Shown here: positions 1 through 12,400 of the stretch, in pieces
Numbering within the stretch: the stretch's first letter is position 1
How the letters are laid out: each line of letters opens with the position of its first letter
Assembly (NCBI GenBank): GCA_002286715.1
Contig: NSJX01000003.1
Coordinates: 1,122,445 to 1,186,444 of the forward strand
Origin: Dentipellis sp. KUC8613
Lineage: Eukaryota > Basidiomycota > Agaricomycetes > Russulales > Hericiaceae
Direction: 5' to 3'
Length of the DNA: 64,000 bases
Program-made: the position numbers and the translations under genes
The notes under the pieces: generated by a model
What the model saw: only the letters and a program-made list of their open reading frames with translations
What the model was told of the DNA's origin: nothing
Database searches by the model: none

Positions 1-1
1 T

Positions 2-577
2 TCGTTCCATGCAGACTGTCTCATCGGCCTGGTATGTATTACTTGACACTAGCGTACATGACTGCACTGACGTCTGATTCTTTAGACAAAGGAATATCTC
101 CCGGCACACGCTTTGAGGCGTATTCTAGCTCTGCAAAATGAGCTCATACAAGGCAACCCAGGGCTTGTTGACCGCGGCGCGATCACGTCCATCACAGGAC
201 ACGGTGCCCAGCCTCGGCAGCCGACCACTCAACGGACGTTGTTATCTGCTAACTTCACCGCACCTTTACAAAATGGAACTCGAGCCGCCAACTCGCTAGG
301 AAGAAACTTGCTATCTGCAGGCGATCGTCTGCGAGACCTCATTATACCAGACGCGCTCGCGTCGGTCGTGACCGCGCCGGCGGGCTGGATACCTGGCATT
401 GGCCTCGGCAGCGGCAGCAAACGGCTGGAGAAGGAGGGTGGGAAACGGGCACAGAAGTTGAGAGAGGAGCTAGATGAGATTCTCGCGAGTGCGTGTCCGC
501 TGTGCGAGAGCGTTGTGGTGGGGCTGGATAAGCCATTCGTCAAGGAAGGCGAAAGCGAAGCGGGTTGGGAACTGTAG
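2..577 (+). CDS. VPS18: Vps18/Pep3 C-terminus (partial, cut by window edge)
   Basis: 3' end of the core subunit shared by the HOPS and CORVET tethering complexes, which drive endosome/vacuole fusion. Exons 2..31 and 86..577; the intron 32..85 is GTATGT..TTAG. The joined reading frame gives the RING-H2 segment with SFHADCL (His and Cys zinc ligands), then a basic helical linker, and near the C-terminus the last zinc pair CPLC followed by LDKPF. The pattern SFHADCL ... CPLC ... DKPF is characteristic of Vps18. The start codon and the beta-propeller/clathrin-repeat part lie to the left of the window. The stop is TAG at 575-577. Family assignment is by recognition of the motif order; the chance of another RING protein is small. 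Confidence 0.85.
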
Positions 578-792
578 CTCCTGCCTTCGCTTCAGTATAC
601 CGTGCATTTTATAGCAAGCTAATTTATTTGAGACGCTTTCCTGCTGATATTTACCAATTCACGCTTCTGTGCTGGAGTGACCGAATGTATGGACTGTGAA
701 CTCACTTGTGACGCTGGATGAAAGTGAAGAGAAAACGCAATGATGGATGATACAGGCTAGTGATACAGGGCGTGCAGGGGTAACGAGAGACA

Positions 793-1298
793 TCACTGGT
801 TGATTTTCTTCGAGCGGCCGGCTTTTCTCCGCAGTCTAGCGGCCTTGCGTGCACCGAGCTGATGAAACACGATAAATAAATAGAACAAGGGCATGAAAGG
901 CGCGAGACACACCTTGGCTTTCATCTCCTCTGCGAGCCGCCGCTCCTCTGCTGCCTTTTTTCGCTGCTGGGTGATTTCTCGGCGCCTGAATGTAGGTGAG
1001 TTTATATTTCTGCAGAGAAGAGATGGTGCATACTGCTTTATTTCGGAAGACTTCTCCTCCTTAAGTTCAGCCTCAAGTTTTTTTATTGCAAGAGCTTTTT
1101 GCGTTTTTTCCATGCGGTCGTTCCATTGTTTTGTCTTGAGAGCTTCCTGAAGATGAGAACGACTGGGCGGGGGTGAGCAGGAGAACAGGCGAGGGAGGAG
1201 GGGACATACACTGTGGCGGTCTTGACAGGCTTCCAAGGCTTGCCGGAGACGCGTCCATTGGAGGAGGATGCGATGGGAAGGGGGGCGAGGTCGGACAT
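793..1298 (-). CDS. CGR1: rRNA-processing protein Cgr1
   Basis: Small, highly charged nucleolar protein needed for 60S subunit rRNA processing. Four exons on the minus strand: 1298..1210, 1162..1034, 985..913, 858..793; 118 aa, the usual size of the family. The N-terminal stretch contains GRVSGKPWK, the Cgr1 signature, followed by a long Lys/Glu/Arg-rich helix and a basic end GRSKKINQ. Introns are 47, 48 and 54 bp. Intron 2 (986..1033) is a multiple of three and has no stop in frame, so retention would add 16 residues. The acceptor of intron 1 could also be 12 bp downstream if a GTGTAT donor were used. The start is the first ATG in frame and lies 178 bp from the divergent start of the next gene. 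Confidence 0.85.
986..1033 (-). other. In-frame stop-free intron of CGR1
   Basis: 48-bp intron (GTATGC..CAG) whose length is divisible by three and which reads through without a stop; splicing joins the two parts of the charged helix as KQ-RREI. Confidence 0.6.
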
Positions 1299-1476
1299 GA
1301 TATGGGACTGTTGAGCGGCCGAGTGACCGGTTCTGAAGGATAGGCGAGGGATGTTTGGGCGTGTTTGGGAGAGGAGGAGCTCACTTGTGCCCGGTTGTTG
1401 CTCTCCCCGCCTCAGGCTCTCCCGCCCAGCGCCGCCCTCAGCGCCGCCCCCGCCCCCGCCCCCGTCCCAGAGGCAG
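1299..1476. promoter_or_regulatory. Divergent promoter region CGR1 / Ser-rich protein gene
   Basis: 178 bp between two head-to-head start codons. The right part is a C-rich strand run (CGCCCCCGCCCC type) with no TATA box that I can see. A shared promoter is inferred only from the geometry. Confidence 0.4.
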
Positions 1477-4149
1477 ATGGACTCTCCTTCCGCCTACCAC
1501 GACGACCATCTCCGCCGCCTCCTCGACCAACGCGCTGCTCGCGCCGACGTCGCCCACGCTCGTTTTCCCTCCATGTCCGAATGGTCCGATTCCCCTTCTG
1601 TCTACAGTCATGCCCACTTCTCTCCGCGTCCGATAGACAGGGCTGAGCTCGACGCGAACACCGCCGGCTTTGACTTTTCAATCCCTTCGCAGTATCGCAC
1701 CCATCCCTACCACTCCGACCGCGACCGTCTCAACGATCCCTCGGCAAGCACGCTCGACCTAGACGACGACTCTACTTCTTCTCGCCCAAATTCCCAGGCT
1801 CATTTTCACCATGGCTCGTCGACACCCTCTCCGCCTGTTCACGATAGCGACAGTGATGTTGATGCTGCGGATCCTCGCATGAGCATGCTTGGTCCGAAGA
1901 TGCGCTTTCATTCTCCCGCTCCTTGGGAACTCGATGAGGATCCCGTTCAAGAACAAGACGAGCCCGATGATGACGCTCGTTCATTCGTCTCTAGGCGTGG
2001 AAGAATGAAGAATAAGGGTGAAGGCTTTATCAAAGGCTTGAACCTGAGTTCCCTGAACTCCAGGAATCATAGTGCATCCCGACCCAGCGCAGACTGTCAC
2101 CGCCCAGGTGGCAAGGAAAAGCTGTCGTTCGAGACGTCTTCATCTTACGTATCTGTGTCACAGGGAGCCCTTCAGTGAGTACAATTCCTTTGCTGTCTCT
2201 GGTGTCGTCATGATTTACTGCACTGGTCGACGAGTGACTGACGTGATCTTTTGCACAGGACTCTCGCGCAAGCGTCCATGTCAACGTCTTCTTTGGCACC
2301 CTCCCAAACGCCCTTGCGTGGTAAATTCTCCCTGCCTCGTGTTCGTACGCGAACGGTCTCCAATACCTCGGCCGCCAAGCCTAGCCTGAGCCCTCATTCT
2401 ACGGTCTTCCCTGCTCAATCTCTCAACATGTCTCCTGTATCACATCCTTCCCGCCCAGATTCTCCGGCCCCATCCGTACTTTCTAGCCAACTTGCTCGCA
2501 CGGATACTCGCGCGTCATCTCGCCCTGGTTCCCCACGATCTATGGGCGGACAGGACGACTATGTGCATCCCTATGCAAACCCTGAGTTGGTGCAGCGCAC
2601 AATCCGTCCGTCCCATTTATGCCAAACCCGAGTCCCGTCGAGTGTCCGTGATATGGAAAGCAGCGATTCATCAGCCACGTTTCCTGATTCGAACACCACT
2701 AGAAGTTCGTCGCCCTCTCGGTCTGCATCGGCTGCGACAATCACTATGACTCCTGATACATCTGCTTCATCATTCGGTCAAGATGCAACCTACATAAAGC
2801 GTCCCACGCCGAGCTTGCAAGGTAGAACAATTTCTGGCCCCATGCCTGTCGAGCCCCAAAGTCCCCCCATGTTACCGAAAACGACTACCACCAAAGCAAT
2901 GAGGCGCGAGACAAAGCTCTTACCTCCTCAAAGTATGAATCAAATGGCAGGTTGGGGCGAACTGCCAGCGTCACCGACGTTCACACTCATTTCATTGCAA
3001 GAGGCGCAGGCGCAAGCTAGGGATCGCTCGCGCAATAATACTGTGCAGCCTCCGACGAACTTAGCGAAGGCGCCTTTCTTAGACCAGGAACCTCCCTCTC
3101 GGTATACTACCAGCTCTACGAATACTGCCACTAGAGCACGGGCGCATTCAACGGGCGCAAATACCAAGGGCAAGACCGTTTTGCATAACCTGTCGACGAC
3201 TACGTCTCCGTCTTCAATGGCACGCACAGACATGGACGCATCCCCTGTCGGCAATACCCCGGCGCGAGGCCTCAAGCACAAGAAGAGCGGGTTCATGCGT
3301 TTGTTCAACGGTCGAGAGAAAGACAAGGGAACTCAAAGTTCTCCCACACCGCCGGTATCATTGTCAGGCGACGCCGGTATCTCGTCCGTTTCACCCCTTC
3401 CCATGCCGAAGACCCCCAAAATCACCACCAGCCGCGTTCCTGTCCCTGCGCTAACATCATTCTCTCATTCTGAAGGTTCGACGAACTTCGATGATGTAGC
3501 CAGCGGCGAAAGCGAGGTGACTACGGCACCTTCTAGGACAGAGCGCTCACCGCATGGGCGGCGTTATATCCCACCATTGTCGATACGTACGCCGTCTGAC
3601 AAGGCTTCGCATTTGACTGCACAGTCTCCGGTCCAACCTGCACTCAGCGCACCCGCAGGAACCACCGAATTCCCGAGTCTTAGCTTGCGACCTGTCTCTA
3701 CCATATTCAGCGCCCACTTCTCCGAGCATCTGATAGAAGGCGAATCTCCTCTTGATCAAGAAGCGGACAACTCGACATCGACGAGCGGCTTTTCACCGGT
3801 CACTCCCGGGTTCCCTAATCGCTCTTCCGGAGACAAATCCGCTGCGGTGGTGGAAGAAGACGAGTCTTATTCTGTCGTGCGAGCCTTGCAGAATCAGATC
3901 GCGACTTCGCGTAAAGCCTGGCAGCAACAGATCTGGGAACTAGAGGGCCAGGTGCATGATCTACGGGCGGAAGTTGAAGAACTGCGTGCCAAAGAGGCTT
4001 CAGGCGAGCATTGTCCGGTTTGTGGTCGCGGTGCATCCAAGACCGGGTCATCCGATGGCGATGACAGTGCAAGACAAACGGGAGTTGTCAATCGTCCACG
4101 AGCGCGGACCGGGGTGGGCACTCGTTTTGGCGCGGCCATTGCTGCTTAA
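1477..4149 (+). CDS. Ser/Pro/Thr-rich protein of unknown function with C-terminal coiled coil and CxxC
   Basis: Two exons, 1477..2174 and 2259..4149 (intron 84 bp, GTGAGT..CACAG), 862 aa. I do not recognise a family. Most of the chain is low-complexity Ser/Thr/Pro, with an acidic and histidine-bearing N-terminal part. A short basic patch around residue 585 reads KHKKSGFMRLF. The last about 100 residues start with SYSVVRALQNQI and form a heptad-like coiled coil rich in Glu/Leu, ending in a CPVCGRG knuckle. The layout suggests a regulated scaffold or cortex/cytoskeleton adaptor, but that is inference. The start was chosen at the first ATG after the C-rich leader; an in-frame upstream ATG at 1351 would add 42 residues of poor Ala/Pro sequence and lies very near CGR1. 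Confidence 0.75.
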
Positions 4150-4776
4150 CTGCCAGTGACATGACTCCCACCACCTCCACCATCATCATGTCCCATTCAC
4201 ACTATCTAATGACGCGACGTTCCCTACTCAGGGTGTATATATGGGTCTGTTGTGTTGTTGGACGGGCGCGCGGTGTCTTGCCCTTGATTTATCGCTTATT
4301 TCCCAGATCCGTAGCCATTTGGATGGGTCCTTTTTCCGCCGTATACTAGATTTATGGTTTCTATATTCTGTAGACCAACTTGTAATGTGTACATCACCTT
4401 TCTGTCTTGTACGTTGATGCACCAGCGTTGTTGTGCTATGACGTTTATACCGTTTCGTACTTAGGGATCTATACCTGTCTATAGTTGTCGACTTATTGCC
4501 CTTCTGGCACACCCCTCCTACTCATTCATAGTCCTTTCACCACACTCATTTCTACATTCCGGTCTCATTCGGTCGTTTCGACTTGTTCGCCACGTTCTGT
4601 AGTCTTGTCCTTACATCAGGAATATCGATGACTGCATGGAACCCATTCACTAAACCCTTGAACTGTGGAACAAAAGTGAAGTCCCTCAAAGTCTGAGATT
4701 ATACGTGTCCTTGGGAACACATGGTATAAGTATACAGAAAGACTAAATAAACAGGTCGGTAGTCAACGTTCAACGT
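4150..4776. other. Convergent 3' region, no gene seen
   Basis: 627 bp between two convergent stop codons. AT-rich in parts (TATATATGGG near 4234). A short direct repeat of CAACGTT occurs near 4764-4780. No open frame with coding character, so it probably holds both 3' UTRs. Confidence 0.5.
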
Positions 4777-7700
4777 TCAACTCTCCTCTTCATCCGCACC
4801 AATCAACCACCCAATTCCCTTCTGGAACACACGACTAGCCTGGGCAGATACATCCGGATGCTCCGACCTTGACGGCCACGGCCTTTCGACGCTCCTCGAC
4901 TTCTCACGACCGCTGTCATCAGAAGCGACGGATTTCGGACGCCCACCGACAGAGAAAGGGAAGTTCGCAGCGACTCGGCTGAATGTATGCGCAATGGCGG
5001 CTGCGTCTGGCGTACTGACGAGCGGCGATGAGGGCATGTGCAGGTCCGGCATATGGAGATGTTGGAAGCGTGCGGCGAGGGATGCAGCTGTGCCCGTGGG
5101 GACTGCCTGGCGCTTTGTGCGCGTATTATCTGGGCCTGTGCGACCCTTTCGCTTGCCGAGCCGTTCCCGGCGTTCCTCTGTATCCTCTGACTCCAAGCGG
5201 CGCCAGGCGTTAAGGACGTCCACCATCTTCTCTGGAGGGCAAAATTCGAGCGCACGGCCGAGGAGAGCCAACTTCTTCTCGACGTCTTCAAATTCGATTT
5301 GCCGACCCAGCTGGAAACAGGCCACCCAGCACACTTCGTTCGCTTCTTGCACCTTCGCGGGATTGGTCGTGGCGAGCGGAGAGGAATTGAGTTCGAGGAT
5401 AGTGCTGATCATCGTTCCGCTACTTTCGTATGCCCGCGTGAAGTCTTCTGCTTGCAGGGCAGTGTCGGTAATCATGGCAAGGGCTTTCACTGTCGCAGTG
5501 GTGTCGTCGCGGAATCCCAGTTTGTGGACGAGCTCTAGAATAACTTCGGGATATTTATAAGCATTATCGTTGCTGGAGAGGACCCGGGATATGAGAGAAA
5601 GCCGATCCTTGACGAGACGGATTTCAAGCGGGGAGATCGGTAAACCAGGCGCGGTCATTACATTGTAGGACGTGATGCTCGAAGTTGCTTCGATGAATTC
5701 CTGCTCTCTGATGATGGCGTCCGACTTTGCTGGGACACTCAGACTGGAGGACATGTCAGTGCGAGAGGAAAGGTGACTGTACCATGAAACTCACCAGTCG
5801 TAGGCCAGCTTCATGTCCCCGAAGCGATAGTTACCGGAGCTGGCGTTGTCGTAATATTCCCGAGAACAAGTAAGGCAGATTGTCTCGATTTCAGCGTCGG
5901 ACAGAGCTGACAGGCTCTGATGGCGGGGGTGAAGCAACCGCTTCGCAATATGAAACCCTAGAAAGCAACTGTGTCAGAAAAGGAAGGGAGGTCTGTACTA
6001 AGTGCCTCACGTCCTGTGCTCAAGAGGCCCGAGAGAAATATCCGCAACACTTCGTGCTGCTCAAGGAGGCCAAAGGCGCTTCTCAGGCCGGTATCGTTCG
6101 TGCTAGACAGTTTGATCATATCTTCCAGAAGCCATTCCCAATCGTCCACTGTATTCAACTGGTCATCGGATCCTCCGGCTCTCCTAGCAAGTCGAGTCGC
6201 CCAAGCACGCTGCTGGGTCTCATCATTGATACTTTGGAGGAACCATCGCAAGGGCGCCGGAACGCCCCACCTCGAGAGGATCTCTCCCGCCTCTAGGTGC
6301 ACGTCCAAAATGTCCAACGCTCGCGAAAGCGAGGTGGCAGGAAGAGGTTTGAAGAACAAAAGGAGGTCTTGAGGTGTACAGCGAGGGCGAGCTGTGGTTG
6401 GTGTAACATATGCTCCGAGAGCGTTGACCGTCGAGTAAGCTTCATCAGCCAGATCTTCATCCGCTTCACTGTTGTCCCAAGCTGGTAAACACTCAAAAAT
6501 CCGACTCATTGTTGGCCACTCAGTGAGGCTATCGCTGCCATAGAGGCGAGACAGCGCGAGGCGCGCCATAGCTTCATCGTCGCTAATAAGGCGATGGGCT
6601 GGGGGAAGTGTAGGCTTGGATGCTTCGAATATCGAAGCCACAAAGTCCAAGGGGGCAGACAGAATGTAGTCGTGCAGAAGCCGGGAAGATATCGAAGTAT
6701 CCGGGTGACCAGCCCGTTCGGCACGCGCTTCGAGAACGAAGAGGTATGGCACGACAAGTTTTCGGATATTCGCAACAAGGTTGCCTTCTGTCGAGTTGGC
6801 GAGATATGCTTGAACAACAGCTGCTGGCTCCATCTCTCTCCAGCGACGAAGCGTCCACTCTGTATCAGTTTCCTCCACGTCCGCGGACGGAGCGTCGTAG
6901 ACAAGACGCGAAAGCAAGCTGAGCTCTTCGCCAAGTTCGTCAACACCCGGGACACCTTGAGACCCACCGTGCTGAACGAGAGCCAATGCGACATCCACCA
7001 TTCCTGTGGAAACCAAAATGTCCTCCACCCGTTCCTCATACCATGAAGCCAATTCGGAGGCGGAAAAAGGCTGCATCTGGGCTGCTGCCACATTACGGGT
7101 AGGTCTTGTCGGAAGAAGATCCATGTCGACAGAGCCACTAGCCTTCAATGCTGCTTGGATGGTATTTGCTTCAGACCAGTCTGCATCTGTTCTCCAAGGT
7201 TGGTACGAAGGTCGCTGCTCCATGTCTTGTACAGTGTCGAAGCCAGGTAGAAGATCCCGGTACAAGGATGGATGAACATGCTCCGGGATGCAACCCAGGA
7301 TGGTGTAGCGGTATGACCAGAGTGAAGGACCGAAACGTTTGCAGAGGATGGATACAGCGGCCAAGGCTTGTTTGCTAGCAAGAAGGCATGCAGTATCCAA
7401 CAGGTCATCCACCAAGAATTGATGCAGCGCTATGGGTAGCGTCTTGGACGATTCTGGGCGTTCCTTGTCCTCGTCGGCAGCCTCTTCCCAAGGATCATCC
7501 TCCCACTGAGGGTCAATGTCTTCTTCGTCATCTCCTTCGCCGTTCTGACAAGCCTCGACATACGTATTCAGGCGGTCCAGCCGGTCCAACAGCACAGTCC
7601 GCATGTAACATATTTGGGCGTCCGCAGGTTGTTCGTGAAAGTGTGCAGTCAGTTCCTCTGATCGAGAATTAGGCAACGAACCACTCGATTGACCCTCGTC

Positions 7701-7937
7701 GTTTTCTGCCAATTCGCCAACCGCCAGCCTCTGCTGCAACGGAAGCGTCCTCTCTAGACCCGCGTCGAGAAGAGTGCGTTGAAGGGAAGCGTCATCGAGT
7801 AACCGGTCCACGCTCGCAGCGACTACCCACAAGTCGTCCTTGATGAGTAGCAGCGTGTTCTGGATGTGCTCCTGGGTTATATCTTCATCAGCCAGCTTCG
7901 TCCATTTTTCGCAGAGGTCTTGAGGGTCAGGAGCCAT
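4777..7937 (-). CDS. SEC39: Sec39-domain protein (Dsl1 tethering complex)
   Basis: Peripheral ER protein of the Dsl1 complex that tethers Golgi-derived COPI vesicles (NAG/NBAS relative). Three exons: 7937..5999, 5957..5795, 5743..4777; 1022 aa. The joined frame restores a conserved segment in which SREYYDNASSGN is followed by GDMKLAYDCLSVP. The first intron (GTACAG..TTCTAG, 41 bp) and the second (GTGAGT..CTCCAG, 51 bp) each break an otherwise continuous helical protein. The N-terminal 400 residues are acidic alpha-solenoid. The C-terminal about 120 residues are Ser/Arg-rich and probably disordered. Fungal Sec39 proteins are commonly 700-1000 aa, so the size fits. The start ATG at 7937 has no in-frame upstream alternative that I noticed. 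Confidence 0.85.
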
Positions 7938-8469
7938 ACTCGCAGAGGCGGCACCAACAAGTGCGTAATGACAGCCTCGTCAAACTCGCAGTTACAAGTC
8001 GTGTCAGTCACGTGAGCGACACATATTCTCGACATCAAGTTCGAGGTCTCTTGGGTTGAAGCCTTGAAAGTACGTCTACGACATATATCTACATGCTTTC
8101 AAAAAAGGCAAAGGCAACGAAGCATCGAAGATGCTGTCGCCTGACGACGTGAAAAGGTTGGTGGGGAATGGACTCATTATACAGGCTCAAGGGCTTGTCT
8201 CAACCTATGCTAGCGAGGCAGACTCTAGTAATGGGACCAGGCGAGGTGATAATGAGAGACAATGAGTAACTGGGGAAGTAGAGATATTGATACAGAGAGC
8301 TTGATATACCGGATGATGCCGAATGCAATTTTAGCCCAACTTATACTGCATATGCGATCCTCTGTGATACGCCAGCGCATCTAGTAGAGCATTAAGTGAA
8401 GGTGTAGATGTAGAGTAGTCACGTCCGCTGATGTCAAGGTGATGAAGGGTGAAGACAAGTCAAGTATGC
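7938..8469. other. Intergenic region between SEC39 5' end and NIP7 3' end
   Basis: 532 bp. I see no coding frame, tRNA box pattern or repeat. It should hold the SEC39 promoter and the NIP7 3' UTR. Confidence 0.5.
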
Positions 8470-9275
8470 TTAGAAAAGCGTGTCCTGTTCAAAAGTAAGC
8501 AACCATCCATGTTGTCGGGCGCATCGTAGTGAGGCTCACCTCGTCTCGAAGATATTCACCGACATCCCTGTGGTGCATAGAGCATGTGAGATTGACGTAG
8601 CTGGTGGCAATTTAGGTTTACGCACGCTTGGTGGAAGACGATGATAGCGGTAGGGTCAAGTTTCCGGGTATCAACAGTAGAACGAGCAGTAACGCCAAAT
8701 CCCTGGCGCAACGTGAGATATACTCAATAGAGACAAATGCGCAGAGCTTACCAGAGGAACATCATTCATACTAAAGACCACTACGCCTTGGTGTTCAGGC
8801 GTATCTTCCGTGATACGGCCAAGGTGGGCCTTCACTATATGATTGCCATACAGGAAGGGCATTTCGCCGTTCGGCTTTATCCATATCTGGGATATTGTCA
8901 GAGCCTGACCGAAGAATAGTAGAAGGATCACGCACTTTGTATTTCGCGTATTGCGCAAGGTAATCAAGGGCAGTAATATGCAGCTTGAATTTGCCGCTTT
9001 TGCTGAACTTGCCGAAGCAGGTTCCTAAGCTCACCAGATTTGGACGTGCTACGGATATACCAAGACGCATCGACGACTCGGAGACATAGTAGACACGGTC
9101 CTTTTGAAGGCGAAAGCAGTATGGTTCGTCAGGTCTGTCGATGAGGTGAACAAGGTTTTTGCCCTGGAAAGATATTAGCGCGGGGTGCAGCAAGGGGGTT
9201 GACGTGAATGCTGACAATGTAATTAGCGAGCTTAGCAAAAACGGCCTTGCTCTCGTCTTCAGTCAAAGGCCGCAT
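8470..9275 (-). CDS. NIP7: 60S ribosome biogenesis protein Nip7
   Basis: Nucleolar PUA-domain protein that binds pre-60S RNA and is required for 27S rRNA processing. Six exons on the minus strand: 9275..9216, 9163..8936, 8886..8752, 8702..8626, 8567..8540, 8484..8470; exactly 180 aa, the length of yeast Nip7. Recognition is secure: MRPLTEDE at the start, then [13 protein letters not shown] and [10 protein letters not shown], and the PUA half with [15 protein letters not shown] and [13 protein letters not shown]. The C-terminus [13 protein letters not shown] comes from two tiny exons of 28 and 15 nt. All introns are 48-58 bp and every join keeps phase. The gene is head-to-head with NRDE2, 161 bp apart. 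Confidence 0.97.
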
Positions 9276-9436
9276 GTCTTGGGTCGTGACTACAGGAGGT
9301 GTTGGGTACAGACAAGACTTACAGTAATGCGTCGAAAATGAAAATGGCACTAATCCGGCAAGTGCCGAAATTACCCCGGGTTCTGAAACAAGTCGCGTCC
9401 GCGTCCGCGTTCGCTCACACAGGCTCGAAGGGCAGC
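9276..9436. promoter_or_regulatory. Bidirectional promoter NIP7 / NRDE2
   Basis: 161 bp separates the two start codons, so both core promoters must lie here. It contains CGCGTCCGCGTCCGCGTTCGC, a near-tandem hexamer run at about 9405-9425, and GAAAATGAAAATGG near 9335. No TATA box is seen. Confidence 0.55.
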
Positions 9437-12400
9437 ATGGATCCACCATCATTCTCCTCCTTTGCGCCCTCTTTCTCCTCGTTCCCGGACTTTGAACAGG
9501 GCTCTAGCAAGCATGTACCACCATCTCATTCAAGCCAGCATCTAGAAGACAACGCTGACGCGAAGCGCAAGCGTAGAAGTAGCAAGAAGGACAAGGACAA
9601 GAAACACAAGAAGACAAAGAGCAAAGCTGATAAGGCTTACGACGAGAAAAGCCGAGATGATACTCGTCGAGGTGACGCGGTATTATTTGACGACGATCGA
9701 GAAAGCCGGCCCTATGCATTCGATGACAGGGAATCGCGACCAGTATTCTACACCGATCGGAAGGGGGATCCTTTGAATGTACGATTTGGAGGCCTATACG
9801 CGAAAGAAGTTCCGAAGTACCAGCTTGTTGCTTGTAAGTCCCTTCAAGTCTCCTTACGTGACTGCTTACAAGTTTGAAGGGGGAAAGAAGATACTCGGGC
9901 TCGATGGGTCATGGAGTGTTGTGCACAGAGGAGGTGGGGGACTTGAAGTAGGTATGGGAGGGAGACGCAAGGTACGCTCTGGGCTGATCACGCATACGCT
10001 TACCGGGGGTCAATGCTGCTTCTAGATACCTAGCATCACTGACTCAAGTTCTCGTGCTTTATTGAATGCACCGCCCACGCGCAGGCTCATCCCCTCTTTT
10101 GCGGACGCGTCTCGATACCAGGAAAGCGATGGTTTCATCAAGCTGCCGTCGGCCAAGGACCACCACGGCGACCAATCATACCGGTCGATTGAGCGTTCCA
10201 AAGACGACGCGGATTCCGACTACGACTCCTCGATGACATCTGGCTCGGATCTCTCTGCAGAAGATGAAAATGAGGGTTTAACTCTGACCTCATTCCAAGA
10301 AAAGACAAGATCCCTCGAGCAACGCCTTGCTGCGGATCCTTCATCTATATCGAATTGGCTCTCTTTGCTGTCTCACTCCCTCTCCCAGATCCCGATCACG
10401 TCTCGAAGCTCAACGAAGACACGGGCTGATATCACACTTTCTATCGTCTCCCGTGCCTTGACATCACTTCCCGAGGACGTACCAGCACACAAACTACGAC
10501 TTATATATCTGCAAGCGGGAGAGGAGATCTGGGAAGCCTCGAAACTGCAGGTTGAGTGGGAAAAAGCTTTGAAGGAAGGGAATGCCGATGTTAAGATGGC
10601 CTGGCTTGACTGGAGGACTCGCATGGGAGGACGGACTGTTGATAGTGTATTGGACGATGCGTTGAGGATACTTCAACTATCCACAAGCGAGTTGGAGCGG
10701 CTCAGGATATTCTGGAGAGCAGCTGTCATCCTTCGCCAAGCAGGTCCGTTACATGCAGCATTTTCGCCCTTCGTCTTTCTCACTGCACTGTACAGGCCAC
10801 ATTGAACGGGCCATGGCAATGTTTCAGATCCAAGCAGAGCTGTATGATTTGCGATCGAGTACTCTGAAGGACGGATATTGATATCTTTGCGCTCACAGGA
10901 TCTTCAACGTGCCGTCTTCGTCACTGCGGTCATCTTTCGAAGAGCAGCTCGGCGCCCTGGAAGAGTACTGGGAGTCGGAAGCTCCCCGTATAGGCGAGTC
11001 GGGAGGGAGTGGCTGGGCTTCATGGGTGGCTGCAGGCAAGCCAGAGCATAGCTTCGCCGGTGCAGTCCACCCGCCCCAGGAAAACGTTTCCAATATTGCT
11101 GACCCTTATACCAGTTGGGCATGCCAAGAAGCTCAGTCAGACGGAACGCTGAAGCCTCCTTCACGTTCAACAGAACCAATCGCCGACGAAGACCCCTTCT
11201 CTACTGTTCTGTTCTCGGATGTTCGACATTTCCTGTCAGCATTCTCATCTGTGCGAGCTAGATCGGCTTTTCGTCTAGTTTGGCTGTCCTTCTTAGGTCT
11301 GCACGTGCCCGGCCTCGAAACACTGTTGTCCTCCTCTGAGAGTACTGATGATCGCTGGTGTGAGATCCATCTGTCCAGCGGTCCATATCTCGCGTCCATC
11401 TATCCACCAGCCCCGGAGCGAAGGCGAATCACGGGAAGCTCATATGCTGGCGTTATAATAGGCCAGTCAGAGGAATATTCCAGTGGCTTTGGGCCCGTGA
11501 AGACATGGGGATACCGAGCTGTGGGGCCGATGGATGTATTTGGGGAGGCAAATTGGAGCATGTGGACCCGCGAAGACGTGCAAGGTGTCAACGTGGAATT
11601 TGTCCGGAGGGTATTTGAGCGATGTCGCCTCGGCACCAGCGGAGATGACACTGAGTGGGATGTTTTGAATTTGTCATTTGAGGCTGTTCTCAATGTGAAA
11701 GGGTTCGTCTGTTCCCTTGCTCAAGAGTTGCAGATGTGTACTGATCTCATGTAGAGCCCTCAAGGTGTCGCGCAGCCTCCTTGCCAACGCACGAGAATCT
11801 ATTGTTCACTGGTCCGCACATGCTCGTCTAGAGCGTCTCCGGGGACGTCTGGATGAAGCCCGGAAAATATATCGAACTGTCACTTCCACTCCATCGTCGT
11901 CGGATAACAAGCTAAGTCTCGGGCCTCTTTGGTACGATTGGGCCGATATGGAATGGCTTGCGGGTCAGCCAGACGCAGCAATCCAGGTCATCTTTCGTGC
12001 GGCTGGTCTTGATGGTACGACTGGTCTCGGCATCGCTACCCTTCGTGCAAAACGAATCTTGGACGACACTGCACGAACCATTCCAGGAACCTTATGGAAG
12101 GTTCAAGAGTCGTGGTTGCGGCTGGCTGCTCTTCTGGAGCTGCTCACGTCATCCTCTTCTGCCGAATGTCCCCTTTTCCTTTGCGCACCAATAATCAAAC
12201 AAGGCTCGATTGCGGACGAGAGCGCGGCGGTTTCCTCGCTTACGATGTTGTACCATCATGTGCTGACGTTGCGAGGTACGGCGAAGCCAACCGTTTTACG
12301 AGAGCGCCTTGAAAGGGCGCTGAATGTCTACCCAAACAATACCGCTATTCTTGGCATGTTCTTGGAAGCTCAAAAAGGTCAGGGAGTTTGGGGGCGGGTA

